From assembly GCA_022842905.1 (NCBI GenBank), contig JALHOS010000029.1, positions 1 through 34,668 on the forward strand: a stretch of DNA of 34,668 bases, in the 5' to 3' direction. Shown here piece after piece: positions 18,763-25,758 of this stretch. Numbering within the stretch: position 1 is the first letter of the stretch; every line of letters begins with the position of its first letter. Position numbers and translations under genes: made by a program. This DNA comes from Myxococcaceae bacterium. Lineage in GTDB: Bacteria; Myxococcota; Myxococcia; Myxococcales; Myxococcaceae. A model generated the notes under the pieces. That model saw only the letters and a list, made by a program, of their open reading frames with translations. It was not told where the DNA came from and made no database searches.

Positions 18763-19218
18763 CTACAGGCTGCCGTCGGCGAAGTGCCGCGACGGCAGAT
18801 CCAAGAAGCGCTCGTACTTGCGCTCGAGGTTGGGCAGCGCGAGCAGGCCGTAGCGGGCGATGAGCGCGTTGCCGAGCAGTTGCAGATCTTCGGGGGCCAC
18901 GTCGCTGAAGTTGAGCACCCAGCCGACGCCCAGCCGCATGCTGGCCCGCCCCTTCGCCTTGAACATGCGCGGCCGCTCCGCGAGGGACACGTAGAGCGTC
19001 ACGTCCTCGGCGGCGACGGACTTGGCTGTCACTGGGAGCAGCGCGCTGCGCACCGAGATCTCCAGCCCGCGCCCGAACGTCGAGCAGCCGGCGGCTTCGA
19101 CGAACCAGTCGGCGTCGAGGAAGAAGCGAGGGTAGCGACGCCGCTGCTCGACGGCCTTGCTTCTCCGCGCCGTGCGGCGATCCGACTGCGAGGGCTGCTG
19201 TCGTTGGCTTTCGCTCAT
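18763..19218 (-). CDS. PilZ-like protein with degenerate c-di-GMP motif
   Basis: The 151-residue protein has a basic Gln/Ser/Arg-rich N-terminus followed by a PilZ-type beta-barrel domain. The RxxxR motif is present within RRRYPR (26-31), but the second motif, normally (D/N)xSxxG, reads EISVRS (53-58), so Asp/Asn and Gly are replaced. Binding of c-di-GMP is therefore doubtful, and the protein may act as an allosteric or docking PilZ. The C-terminal half includes LNFSDVAPEDLQLL and LLALPNLERKYERFLD. Start ATG 19218 is chosen because the upstream extension runs into the divergent gene. It precedes the pseudo-receiver/TPR gene and may share its transcript. Confidence 0.8.
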   Translation of the reverse strand: MSESQRQQPSQSDRRTARRSKAVEQRRRYPRFFLDADWFVEAAGCSTFGRGLEISVRSALLPVTAKSVAAEDVTLYVSLAERPRMFKAKGRASMRLGVGWVLNFSDVAPEDLQLLGNALIARYGLLALPNLERKYERFLDLPSRHFADGSL

Positions 19219-19276
19219 GCTGCAAGGCTGTAGCGAAAATTGGAGGGGGTCAAAAAAGCGACCTACCGTGGCTCCC

Positions 19277-19939
19277 ATGCTCGTCAACGCCCTCGCCGCC
19301 CTCGCTTCGCTCACCCTCGCCGCCGAGCCGTCGGTGTCCCACACGCCGGCTGCGTCGACCGCCCAGCTCGCCCCCACGTTCGGCGCCGTCGCACCCGCCG
19401 CGCTCCCCGCGGGGACGATCGCCTTCTACGGCCTGCTCGGCGCGCCTGACGTCGTCGCGGGCTATCGGCAAGGGTTCGCCCCGTTCGAACTCGAGGCCCG
19501 CGCGGCGTTCAACTACCTCGACGTGTCGGCGTTCGGCGACGCGTCGCTGCGGTTCTCCGCCTTCACCAGCGCTCGGCTGCAGCTGGCTCCGTTCGCGGGC
19601 CTCGGCCTCAAGGTCAGCTCTGGCGCGCGCTACTTCGACAAAGCGAGCTTCACGGCGGTCTCGCTGCGGCCACGCGCGGGCCTGATCGCCAGCTACCTCC
19701 TGACGGACACCGTCGCCCTGCTCGGGCAGGTGGAGCTGCCCTGGGCGATCGCCCTGACGGCGCCAGGACACCAGCTCACGCCGACGGCCGGGCTCGGCGT
19801 GGAAGTCGGCATTGGCCGCAGCTTGTCCGTCGTCGCCATGGGCCAGGCCGGCGTCGACGTCGTCAAGGAGCCGCTGGGCGTGACGCAGGCGCGCTTCGCG
19901 TGGGCGGCCCGCGTGGGCCTGGGCTTCCGCTTGTTCTGA
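19277..19939 (+). CDS. Putative outer-membrane beta-barrel protein
   Basis: The 220-residue product starts with a signal peptide (MLVNALAALASLTLAAEP) and is then dominated by alternating strands with Tyr/Phe at membrane borders (FELEARAAFNYLDVSAFG, LQLAPFAGLGLKVSSG, ARFAWAARVGLGFRLF). It ends in Phe with the classic C-terminal OMP strand pattern recognised by BamA. The size suits an 8-stranded barrel. The ATG at 19277 is chosen over upstream in-frame starts that would overlap the PilZ-like gene; that leaves 58 bases between the divergent starts. Function is unknown. Confidence 0.8.
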   Translation: MLVNALAALASLTLAAEPSVSHTPAASTAQLAPTFGAVAPAALPAGTIAFYGLLGAPDVVAGYRQGFAPFELEARAAFNYLDVSAFGDASLRFSAFTSARLQLAPFAGLGLKVSSGARYFDKASFTAVSLRPRAGLIASYLLTDTVALLGQVELPWAIALTAPGHQLTPTAGLGVEVGIGRSLSVVAMGQAGVDVVKEPLGVTQARFAWAARVGLGFRLF

Positions 19940-19959
19940 ACGTCACCTCGGCGAGCGAC

Positions 19960-20877
19960 TCACTCGTCGGAGCTGCCGAACAGCCCGCGGACGATCGCCG
20001 AGATCGCCAGCGGCGTGCCGATCCGCTCGTCGTGGAGCGGCTTCAAGGCCTCGGCGAACTGGGGCGCCGACCCGAAGCGGCGCTCTGGTCGTGCGTCGAG
20101 CGCGCGGGTGATGACGGCCTCGAGCACCTCGGGCACGTCGGGCCGCAGCGTCCGCAGGGGCGTGTAGCGCGCGCTTCGAATCTGCTGGAACACCTCGTCG
20201 GGCGTCGAGCCCTGGAAGGGGCGCTGCAGCGTGAGCAGCTCGTACAGCGTCACGCCCACGGCCCAGAGGTCGACCTGCGGGCTGAGCTGCCCGTCGAGCG
20301 CCTCGGGCGACAGGTAGTACGGCTTGCCGATCAGCTGCTCAGGCCCACCTTCGAGGAGCGAGCGGGCCAGGCCGAAGTCGCCCAGCCGGAGATCGCCGGT
20401 GCGCGAGACGAAGAAGTTGGAAGGCGAGACGTCGCAGTGCACCACGCCGAGCGGAGCTCCGGACGGAGCCTTGGCCGTGTGCGCGTAGCCGAGCGCGTCG
20501 AGGAGCACCTTGGTCAGGTACACCGCGAAGTCCACCGGCCAGGCCACGCCGCGCTTCTTGCAGCGGCGGACGATCTGCGCGAGGTCGCGCCCGTCGATGA
20601 ACTCCATGACCATGTAGAGGGAATCACCGACGAAGCCGGCTTCGAAGACCTCGACGATGTTCGGGTGCCGCAGGTGCCGCGACAGCTCCGCCTCGGCGGT
20701 GAACAGGCGCACTGACTCCTCGTCGGCCTCGAGTGACGGGAGCAGCTGCTTGAGGGCGTATTCGTTGCCAGCGTGCGGCCCGCTCACCGCGCGGACCTTG
20801 AAGACCTGCGCCATGCCGCCCTTGCCCAGCAGCTTGAGCACCTCGTAGGGCCCAATGCGCTGCGGCTGGGAAGTCAC
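19960..20877 (-). CDS. Hanks-type Ser/Thr protein kinase, HCD (non-RD) type, no membrane anchor
   Basis: The 305-residue protein is a bare kinase domain with a short tail. It has the glycine loop GKGGMA (18-23), the ATP-binding Lys43 in YALKQL, an alpha-C Glu (about 62-64), the catalytic loop HCDVSPSNF (147-155) with Asp149, and the DFG Asp167. HRD is changed to HCD, so it is a non-RD kinase and activation-loop phosphorylation may not be needed. The activation segment is short (SLLEGGPEQLIGKPYYLSPE), and the APE motif reads SPE. Unlike PknB-type receptors there is no TM helix or sensor domain, so it should be cytosolic. Its ATG overlaps the stop of the exported TPR protein (ATGA), suggesting coupled synthesis. 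A substrate is not evident. Confidence 0.93.
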   Translation of the reverse strand: MTSQPQRIGPYEVLKLLGKGGMAQVFKVRAVSGPHAGNEYALKQLLPSLEADEESVRLFTAEAELSRHLRHPNIVEVFEAGFVGDSLYMVMEFIDGRDLAQIVRRCKKRGVAWPVDFAVYLTKVLLDALGYAHTAKAPSGAPLGVVHCDVSPSNFFVSRTGDLRLGDFGLARSLLEGGPEQLIGKPYYLSPEALDGQLSPQVDLWAVGVTLYELLTLQRPFQGSTPDEVFQQIRSARYTPLRTLRPDVPEVLEAVITRALDARPERRFGSAPQFAEALKPLHDERIGTPLAISAIVRGLFGSSDE

Positions 20878-21782
20878 CGCTTCGGCGCCTTCTTGATTCG
20901 TTCGATCAGCCGGCGGAACTCGGGATCGGTGCGCAGCGGAGCGAGGTCAGGATCCGACTGGAGCTGCTCGACGTCGCGGAAGCCCAAGTCCACGGCCTGA
21001 CGCAGCTCGGCGATCGCGTCGCCGTACTTGCCCAGCTGCGTGTAAGGGCACGCCAGGTTGTAGTGCAGCTCCTGGAGCTCGGCCTTCGTGCCGTCCCCCG
21101 CCACCTCGGAGTCGGACTGCGCTTTGCGGAACTCGGCCGCCGCGTTGTGGAACTGCTTGAGCCCGTTGAGCGCTGCGCCCAAGCCGGACCGCGCGCGCCA
21201 GTGGTCCGGGTAGAAGCTGAGCACTTTGCTGAAGGCTTCCCGTGCCGCCTCGCTGTCGCCGGCCTGGAGCTTCCGCGTCGCGTCCTGCACCAACTCCCGC
21301 AGCTCCACGTCCGACATCTTCTTCGCGCCCCGCGCCACGTCCGCCGCTTCCACCTGCTCGATCGCCCGCTTCTTCTGCGCGGTCGAGGCTGGGGAAATGA
21401 CGAGCCGCTTCCCGACGAGGCCCGGCGCCTGGCAGTCGGGATCGCCGCGGACCTCGGCCGTCAGCCGGTCGTCGTGCCAAATGCCGAGGAAGGGAAACGT
21501 CTTCTCCTTGCAGGCCGCTGCTCCGGACTGGCACAGCGCGACCGTGCCCACGAAGACGCCCGATTCGAATTCCCCCAGAATGACCTGCTTGTCGCGCGGG
21601 AAGCCACACTCGCCGTCGATCCGAAAGCGACCGATGGTGCGCTTGCCTTCCACCTTGAACTCCACCAAGCCCAGCTTGCTGACTTCGTAGATGCCCGAGA
21701 GCATCGGCGGCGCTGCCGCGGCGTTCGCCGCGCACACGTACGCCCCAAGGAGTGCCCAGCGACCAACGCGCCAGCCGTTCAT
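20874..21782 (-). CDS. Exported TPR-containing protein
   Basis: The 302-residue protein begins with a signal peptide (cleavage likely after AANAAAA near residue 24). Residues about 25-130 form a beta-rich unit with several Cys (GECGFPRDKQ, CQSGAAACKEKTF, DPDCQAPG) and could contain disulfides; a conserved-looking FRIDG and HDDRLTAEV pattern suggests a small extracellular domain. Residues about 160-275 are tetratricopeptide repeats (AREAFSKVLSFYPDHWRARSG, LHYNLACPYTQLGKYGDAIAEL), and DPDLAPLRTDPEFR at the end is a typical TPR C-cap. It overlaps the kinase gene downstream by 4 bases, though the proteins are predicted to lie on opposite sides of the inner membrane. It diverges from the 6S RNA promoter. 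Confidence 0.85.
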   Translation of the reverse strand: MNGWRVGRWALLGAYVCAANAAAAPPMLSGIYEVSKLGLVEFKVEGKRTIGRFRIDGECGFPRDKQVILGEFESGVFVGTVALCQSGAAACKEKTFPFLGIWHDDRLTAEVRGDPDCQAPGLVGKRLVISPASTAQKKRAIEQVEAADVARGAKKMSDVELRELVQDATRKLQAGDSEAAREAFSKVLSFYPDHWRARSGLGAALNGLKQFHNAAAEFRKAQSDSEVAGDGTKAELQELHYNLACPYTQLGKYGDAIAELRQAVDLGFRDVEQLQSDPDLAPLRTDPEFRRLIERIKKAPKR

Positions 21783-21803
21783 GCGGGGTCGGACGTTACC
21801 ACC

Positions 21804-21831
21804 TTGAATTCGCCGATCGCCCCCTTAAGAT
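21804..21831 (+). promoter_or_regulatory. Sigma-70-like promoter for the 6S RNA
   Basis: TTGAAT (21804-21809) and TAAGAT (21826-21831) are separated by 16 bases, giving a predicted start near 21838-21841, about 18 bases before the closing stem of the 6S RNA. The -10 matches four of six consensus positions and the -35 four to five. It also lies just upstream of the divergent TPR gene. Confidence 0.5.
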
Positions 21832-21839
21832 CGCCGCCA

Positions 21840-21995
21840 ACGACATTTCCACAGGCTGTTCCCTGCGGGGTGCGTGATGTCCAACTGACGCTCGAACCGA
21901 TACGAAACGAACGGGAGTCCTTCATTGGGCTCCCACCTGAACTCAAGGGTTCAGTGGACGTTGGACACACGGCTCATGGCGGGGAACGTTTTTTT
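21840..21995 (+). ncRNA. ssrS: 6S RNA upstream of fthC
   Basis: 6S RNA mimics an open promoter and sequesters sigma-70 RNA polymerase in stationary phase. The sequence folds as the family does. A closing stem pairs GTTCCCTGC (21858-21866) with GCGGGGAAC (21979-21987), nine pairs including one U-G. A second stem pairs 21873-21885 with 21960-21971, twelve pairs with one bulged A (core TGTCCAAC/GTTGGACA). The central bubble has a single-stranded 5' side (about 21886-21912) and a small 3'-side hairpin CTGAAC-TCAAGG-GTTCAG (21937-21954), very like the Escherichia coli CUUGAACCAAGGGUUCAAGG element. The apical stem is GGGAGTCC/GGGCTCCC (21913-21920, 21927-21934). Seven T residues (21989-21995) follow. 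Location before a 5-formyl-THF cyclo-ligase gene is the classic ssrS-ygfA synteny. It is shorter (about 130-150) than the usual 180. Ends are inferred. Confidence 0.85.
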
Positions 21996-22599
21996 CGACA
22001 AGCCGCTCGCGCGGGCGGCCGTCGAAGCAGCACGACGCGCAGCGACGGCCGAGCAGGTCGCCGAGTGGGGCGGTGAGGTGCAGCGACACCTCGCCGCCCT
22101 TCCCGTTTTCGGTTCGGCACGGTGTGTCGGGCTCTACGGCGCGGAGCCGTTCGAGGTGCCGACCACCGGTCTCCACGCGCTCGTCCGGGCCCGGGGCGAT
22201 CGGTGCGCCTACCCGCGGGTGAGCGCCGGCAGCCGAGTGCTCAACTTCTCTGGTGTCGACGACCCCGCGGCGCTCGAGCTGAGTCCACGCGGCCTTCCAA
22301 GGCCGCCGCTGGGCGCACCGGCGATCGCCCTTCCGACGATCGACCTCTTCGTCGTGCCCGGCGTCGCCTTCACTCGCGACGGTCGACGGCTGGGGCGCGG
22401 CGGCGGCTACTACGACGCGACGCTGGCTGCGGCGCCGAGGGCCTTGCGCGTCGGGGTGGCGTTCGAGCTGCAAGTCGTCTCGGAGCTGCCGATGGACGCG
22501 CTCGACGAACGGGTGGACGTGCTCGTCACCGAGCAAGGCGTGTGGATCCCTCGCCCCGACCGGGTCGACCTGGTCAGCGCGGCCCGAAGCTCCAGCTGA
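21976..22599 (+). CDS. fthC: 5-formyltetrahydrofolate cyclo-ligase
   Basis: This enzyme (YgfA/FthC, MTHFS) converts 5-formyl-THF plus ATP to 5,10-methenyl-THF, recovering a stored folate. The 207-residue product has the family's hallmark GRGGGYYDATL near residue 140, preceded by PTIDLFVVPGVAFTRDG, and FEVPTTGLH/CAYPRV earlier. The ATG at 21976 (MAGNVFFDKP) is the last possible start before the conserved N-terminal helix; no later start codon fits. That start lies inside the 3' strand of the 6S RNA, and the U-run of the RNA encodes residues 5-7. An upstream in-frame TTG (21925) has GGGAG ahead of it but falls in the 6S apical stem. The 3' end overlaps the convergent lipoprotein gene by 26 bases. 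Confidence 0.93.
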   Translation: MAGNVFFDKPLARAAVEAARRAATAEQVAEWGGEVQRHLAALPVFGSARCVGLYGAEPFEVPTTGLHALVRARGDRCAYPRVSAGSRVLNFSGVDDPAALELSPRGLPRPPLGAPAIALPTIDLFVVPGVAFTRDGRRLGRGGGYYDATLAAAPRALRVGVAFELQVVSELPMDALDERVDVLVTEQGVWIPRPDRVDLVSAARSSS

Positions 22600-23503
22600 A
22601 CTCCCCCGGCCCGCTGCTGTCGAAGGGTGCGCTTTGGGTGACGCGCACCAGGCAGGCGTCGAGCAGCACGTCGGCGATGGCGCCCGCCTCAGGAACGATC
22701 CACGCGACGAGCCCGGAGCTCGTGGCCGTCCAACGAACCGTGCGCGCGCCGGCTGCCGTCGGTCGCCGCGCCATCACCTCTTCCCAGCACTGCTGCACCT
22801 CTTCACGGCGGGCCCCGAACGCCCTACGGATCACGGCGCCGTCCAGTGCGCTGGCCTGATCGGGCACGGCGGTGAAGAGCACCGCGGTGCGATCCGCGCT
22901 CACCGCGGGCGGCGCCTGGCGGAACGAGAACGTCAAGACCCGCGAGCTCGGCCAGGCCATGGCCCCGAGCACGGCCTCGAGGCAGGCCTCGCTCGGTCGC
23001 TCGACCGGCGCGCTCAGCTCGATCTTCAGCGCGGGCTCACGGCGCACGGTGAAGGTCAGCTCAGGACGAGGCGCGCCCAGACCCACGCAGGACACCGCCG
23101 CGGGCAGCGGGTCCACCAGCCCACGCAGCGGCGCGAAGCGCTCGGCGGCCAGCAGCTTGGCCCACCCGAGCACGCCCCACCCGTCGATGGGGCCTTTGGG
23201 CGGCCGCACGTCGACCGGCGCGCTGGGTCGAGCGGTGAAGGGGAACGCCGACGCGAGCTCACGCAGGCACCGACCCGTCGCGTTCTCGGCGCCGTCGAAG
23301 GTCGAGAACGTGACGTCGTCAGGCGTGAACTCCAGCCGCACGCGCGCGTCGCGAGGCGCCTCGGGTGGCCAGCACACGTCGAAGACGGCTGCCACGGCGA
23401 CGGGGAAGCCCACGCCCACCGAGAGCTGCTGGGGCGTCACCGGGGCGCTGCCGCGACACGCGCCCAGCACCGCCGCGAGCACGCCGATCGACCAGCCCCT
23501 CAC
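22574..23503 (-). CDS. Putative lipoprotein with AgmX/PglI-like C-terminal domain
   Basis: The 309-residue product starts (GTG) with a short signal ending VLGAC, Cys16 in lipobox position. Most of the protein is unfamiliar. The C-terminal part (about 230-303) reads VIRRAFGARREEVQQCWEEVMARRP, then a strand pair and DVLLDACLVRVTQSAPF, the spacing seen in the AgmX/PglI C-terminal domain found in myxobacterial envelope proteins, including its two Cys. It overlaps the pdhC stop (GTGA), so it rides on the pyruvate dehydrogenase transcript, although an envelope lipoprotein has no evident metabolic link to that complex. Whether it is truly secreted is inferred from the N-terminus only. Confidence 0.75.
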   Translation of the reverse strand: MRGWSIGVLAAVLGACRGSAPVTPQQLSVGVGFPVAVAAVFDVCWPPEAPRDARVRLEFTPDDVTFSTFDGAENATGRCLRELASAFPFTARPSAPVDVRPPKGPIDGWGVLGWAKLLAAERFAPLRGLVDPLPAAVSCVGLGAPRPELTFTVRREPALKIELSAPVERPSEACLEAVLGAMAWPSSRVLTFSFRQAPPAVSADRTAVLFTAVPDQASALDGAVIRRAFGARREEVQQCWEEVMARRPTAAGARTVRWTATSSGLVAWIVPEAGAIADVLLDACLVRVTQSAPFDSSGPGEFSWSFGPR

Positions 23504-24726
23504 AGGACGAGCCGCAGCGGGTGTTCGAGCAGGCCCTTGAGGATCTGCAGGAACTGGGCGCCGACCGCGCCGTCGATCACGCGGTGATCACCCGACAGCG
23601 TCACGCTCATCATCTTCCGGATCACCATGGCGTCGTTGCGCACGACCACCTTGGGCTCGACCTTGCCGACCGCGAGGATCGCGGCCTGCGGCGGGTTGAG
23701 GACGGCGATGAAGCTGTCGATCCCGAACATGCCGAGGTTCGACACGGTGATGCTGCCGCCCGAGTACTCCTCAGGGCGCAGCGCCTTCTTCTTGGCGCGC
23801 TCCGCCAGCTCGCGGATCTCCTCGGCGATCTCGGCGACGCCCTTCTGATCGGCGTCTCGCACCACCGGGGTGATGAGCCCGTCCTCGATCGCGACGGCGA
23901 CGCCGACGTCGACCGTGTGGAGCTGCTGAATCGACTCTCCGGCGAACACCTGGTTGATGCGCGGGAACGCGCGAACAGCCGCCGCCGTCGCCTTCACGAG
24001 GATGTCGTTGACCGACACCTTGAGTTCCTGCGCCTTCGCCTCTTCGCGGAGCGCGAGGGCCTGATCCATCTCCACGTCCACCGTCAGGTAGAAGTGCGGG
24101 ACCCCGGGCTTCACCTCGGTCAGCCGCTGGGCGATCACCCGGCGCATGCCGCTGACGGGCAGCGTGTCGGGAGGGGGCCGTACGCCGGCGACAGCACGAC
24201 GCGCTGGCTTCGCCGCAGGCCGCGAGGCGGCGCCCTCGACGTCTCTCTTCACCACGCGACCGGCAGGCCCGGAGCCGGTGATCGTGGACAGATCGATCCC
24301 TTCCGCTTCGGCGATGCGCTTGGCCAGCGGCGACGCCCGAACTCGGCCCGCCGAAGCAACAGGCGCTGGCGCAGCGATCGGCGTGGCGACCGGCGCTGGG
24401 CGAGGTGCCGCCACGGGCTGTGGCGGTGGAGGCGCAGCCGGCGTCGGCGCGGTGACGGCTGGAGGCGCGGTCTCGGGAATGGGCTCCCCCGGCTTTCCGA
24501 CCCAGGCGATCGTCGAGCCCACCGGCGCGAACGCGCCCTCGGCGACCAACAGCTTGAGCAGCACGCCGTCGTCGTAGACCTCGATCTCCAGGTTCGACTT
24601 GTCCGTCTCACACTCGGCGATCGCGGTGCCCGCCGACACGCGGTCCCCTTCCTTCTTGAGCCAGCGGGTGATGCGCCCTTCCTTCATGGTTGGCGACAGC
24701 GCTGGGAGCTGAACGGCGATCGGCAT
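23500..24726 (-). CDS. pdhC: Pyruvate dehydrogenase complex E2, dihydrolipoamide acetyltransferase
   Basis: E2 is the core of the complex that transfers the acetyl group from E1 to CoA. The 408-residue protein has a single lipoyl domain (1-77; lipoylated Lys43 in ETDKSN, where many homologues have ETDKA), a Pro/Ala-rich hinge, an E3-binding domain (about 127-160, RVRASPLAKRIAEAEGIDLS and SGPAGRVVKRDV), a second hinge, and the catalytic acyltransferase domain with HRVIDG (His381, Asp385). It is the third gene of pdhA-pdhB-pdhC, 48 bases after pdhB. Only one lipoyl domain and short length fit the Gram-positive/mitochondrial-type E2 rather than the enteric one. No E3 gene is in the window. Branched-chain 2-oxoacid E2 is less likely but cannot be ruled out by sequence inspection. 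Confidence 0.95.
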   Translation of the reverse strand: MPIAVQLPALSPTMKEGRITRWLKKEGDRVSAGTAIAECETDKSNLEIEVYDDGVLLKLLVAEGAFAPVGSTIAWVGKPGEPIPETAPPAVTAPTPAAPPPPQPVAAPRPAPVATPIAAPAPVASAGRVRASPLAKRIAEAEGIDLSTITGSGPAGRVVKRDVEGAASRPAAKPARRAVAGVRPPPDTLPVSGMRRVIAQRLTEVKPGVPHFYLTVDVEMDQALALREEAKAQELKVSVNDILVKATAAAVRAFPRINQVFAGESIQQLHTVDVGVAVAIEDGLITPVVRDADQKGVAEIAEEIRELAERAKKKALRPEEYSGGSITVSNLGMFGIDSFIAVLNPPQAAILAVGKVEPKVVVRNDAMVIRKMMSVTLSGDHRVIDGAVGAQFLQILKGLLEHPLRLVL

Positions 24727-24774
24727 GGGTCAATGACCTCGACGAGAAAGTGAGGGAAGCGAGCGAGTTGAAGG

Positions 24775-25755
24775 TCAGCGGTAGAGGACCTGGTTCACCG
24801 CGGCGACGACGCGCTGGACGGACGGCAGGGTCAGCCGCTCCAGGTTGGCGGCGTAGCCCATGTTCACGTCGTGGCCGTGCACGCGCAGCACCGGGGCGTC
24901 GAGCGAGTCGAAGCACTCCCGCTGGATGAAGTCCGCGACGTGGCCACCGAAGCCCGCGTAGCCCCACCCTTCCTCGACGATCACCACGCGGTTGGTCTTC
25001 GCCACCGACTCGCGCACGGCCGCTTCGTCCATGGGTTTGATCGATCGCAGATCGATCACGTCCGCGTGAATGCCCGCAGCCTCGAGCTCAGCGGCGGCAG
25101 GCTGAACCACCGCGGACACCATGCGCGACCAGGTGATGATCGTCACGTCGTCGCCGCGCCGCTTGAAGTCGGCCTTGCCGATCGGCACCACGTGCTCCCC
25201 GTCGGGCACCTCACCCTTGAGGCCGTAGAGCAGCTCCGCTTCCATGAAGACCACCGGGCTGTCGGACCGAATCGCCGCCTTGAGCAGCCCCTTCGCGTCC
25301 GCCGGCGTGCCGGGCGCAAGGACGATCAGCCCGGGGAAGTGCGCGTAGTTCGCCTCGAGCGCTTGGCTGTGCTGCGACGAAAGCCGTCCGCCGGCGCCGT
25401 TGGGTCCCCGCACCACGATCGGGCAGCGCAGCTGGCCGCCGGACATGTGGCGGATCTTCGCGGCGTTGTTCACGATCTGATCCATCGCCAGGATCGCGAA
25501 GTTCCACGTCATCATCTCGATCACCGGCCGCAGCCCCATCATCGCCGCGCCGACGCCGAGGCCCGCGAACCCCAGCTCGCTGATCGGCGCGTCGACGACC
25601 CGCGCGCTGCCGAACTTGTCGAGCAGGCCCTGGGTCACCTTGTACGCGCCGTTGTACCGGGCGACCTCTTCACCCATGACGAACACCCTGGGGTCCCGCG
25701 CCATCTCCTCGGCGAGCGCCTGGTTGAGCGCGTCGCGATACGTCAGCTCGGCCAT
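24775..25755 (-). CDS. pdhB: Pyruvate dehydrogenase E1 beta subunit
   Basis: E1 beta completes the thiamine-diphosphate heterotetramer with the alpha subunit. The 326-residue length is standard. Family features are the N-terminal RDALNQALAEEMARDPRVFVMGEEV, containing the Glu that activates the cofactor (Glu29 or Glu30); APISELGFAGLGVGAAM; RGPNGAGGRLSSQHSQALEA; VVFMEAELLYG; and the C-terminal transketolase domain (VIDLRSIKPMDEAAV, VVIVEEGWGYAGFG). The stop is 48 bases before pdhC, and the start lies 3 bases after pdhA, so all three are in one operon. Pyruvate rather than branched-chain substrate is suggested by GEVPDGEHVVPIGKAD. Confidence 0.95.
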   Translation of the reverse strand: MAELTYRDALNQALAEEMARDPRVFVMGEEVARYNGAYKVTQGLLDKFGSARVVDAPISELGFAGLGVGAAMMGLRPVIEMMTWNFAILAMDQIVNNAAKIRHMSGGQLRCPIVVRGPNGAGGRLSSQHSQALEANYAHFPGLIVLAPGTPADAKGLLKAAIRSDSPVVFMEAELLYGLKGEVPDGEHVVPIGKADFKRRGDDVTIITWSRMVSAVVQPAAAELEAAGIHADVIDLRSIKPMDEAAVRESVAKTNRVVIVEEGWGYAGFGGHVADFIQRECFDSLDAPVLRVHGHDVNMGYAANLERLTLPSVQRVVAAVNQVLYR

Positions 25756-25758
25756 GAC

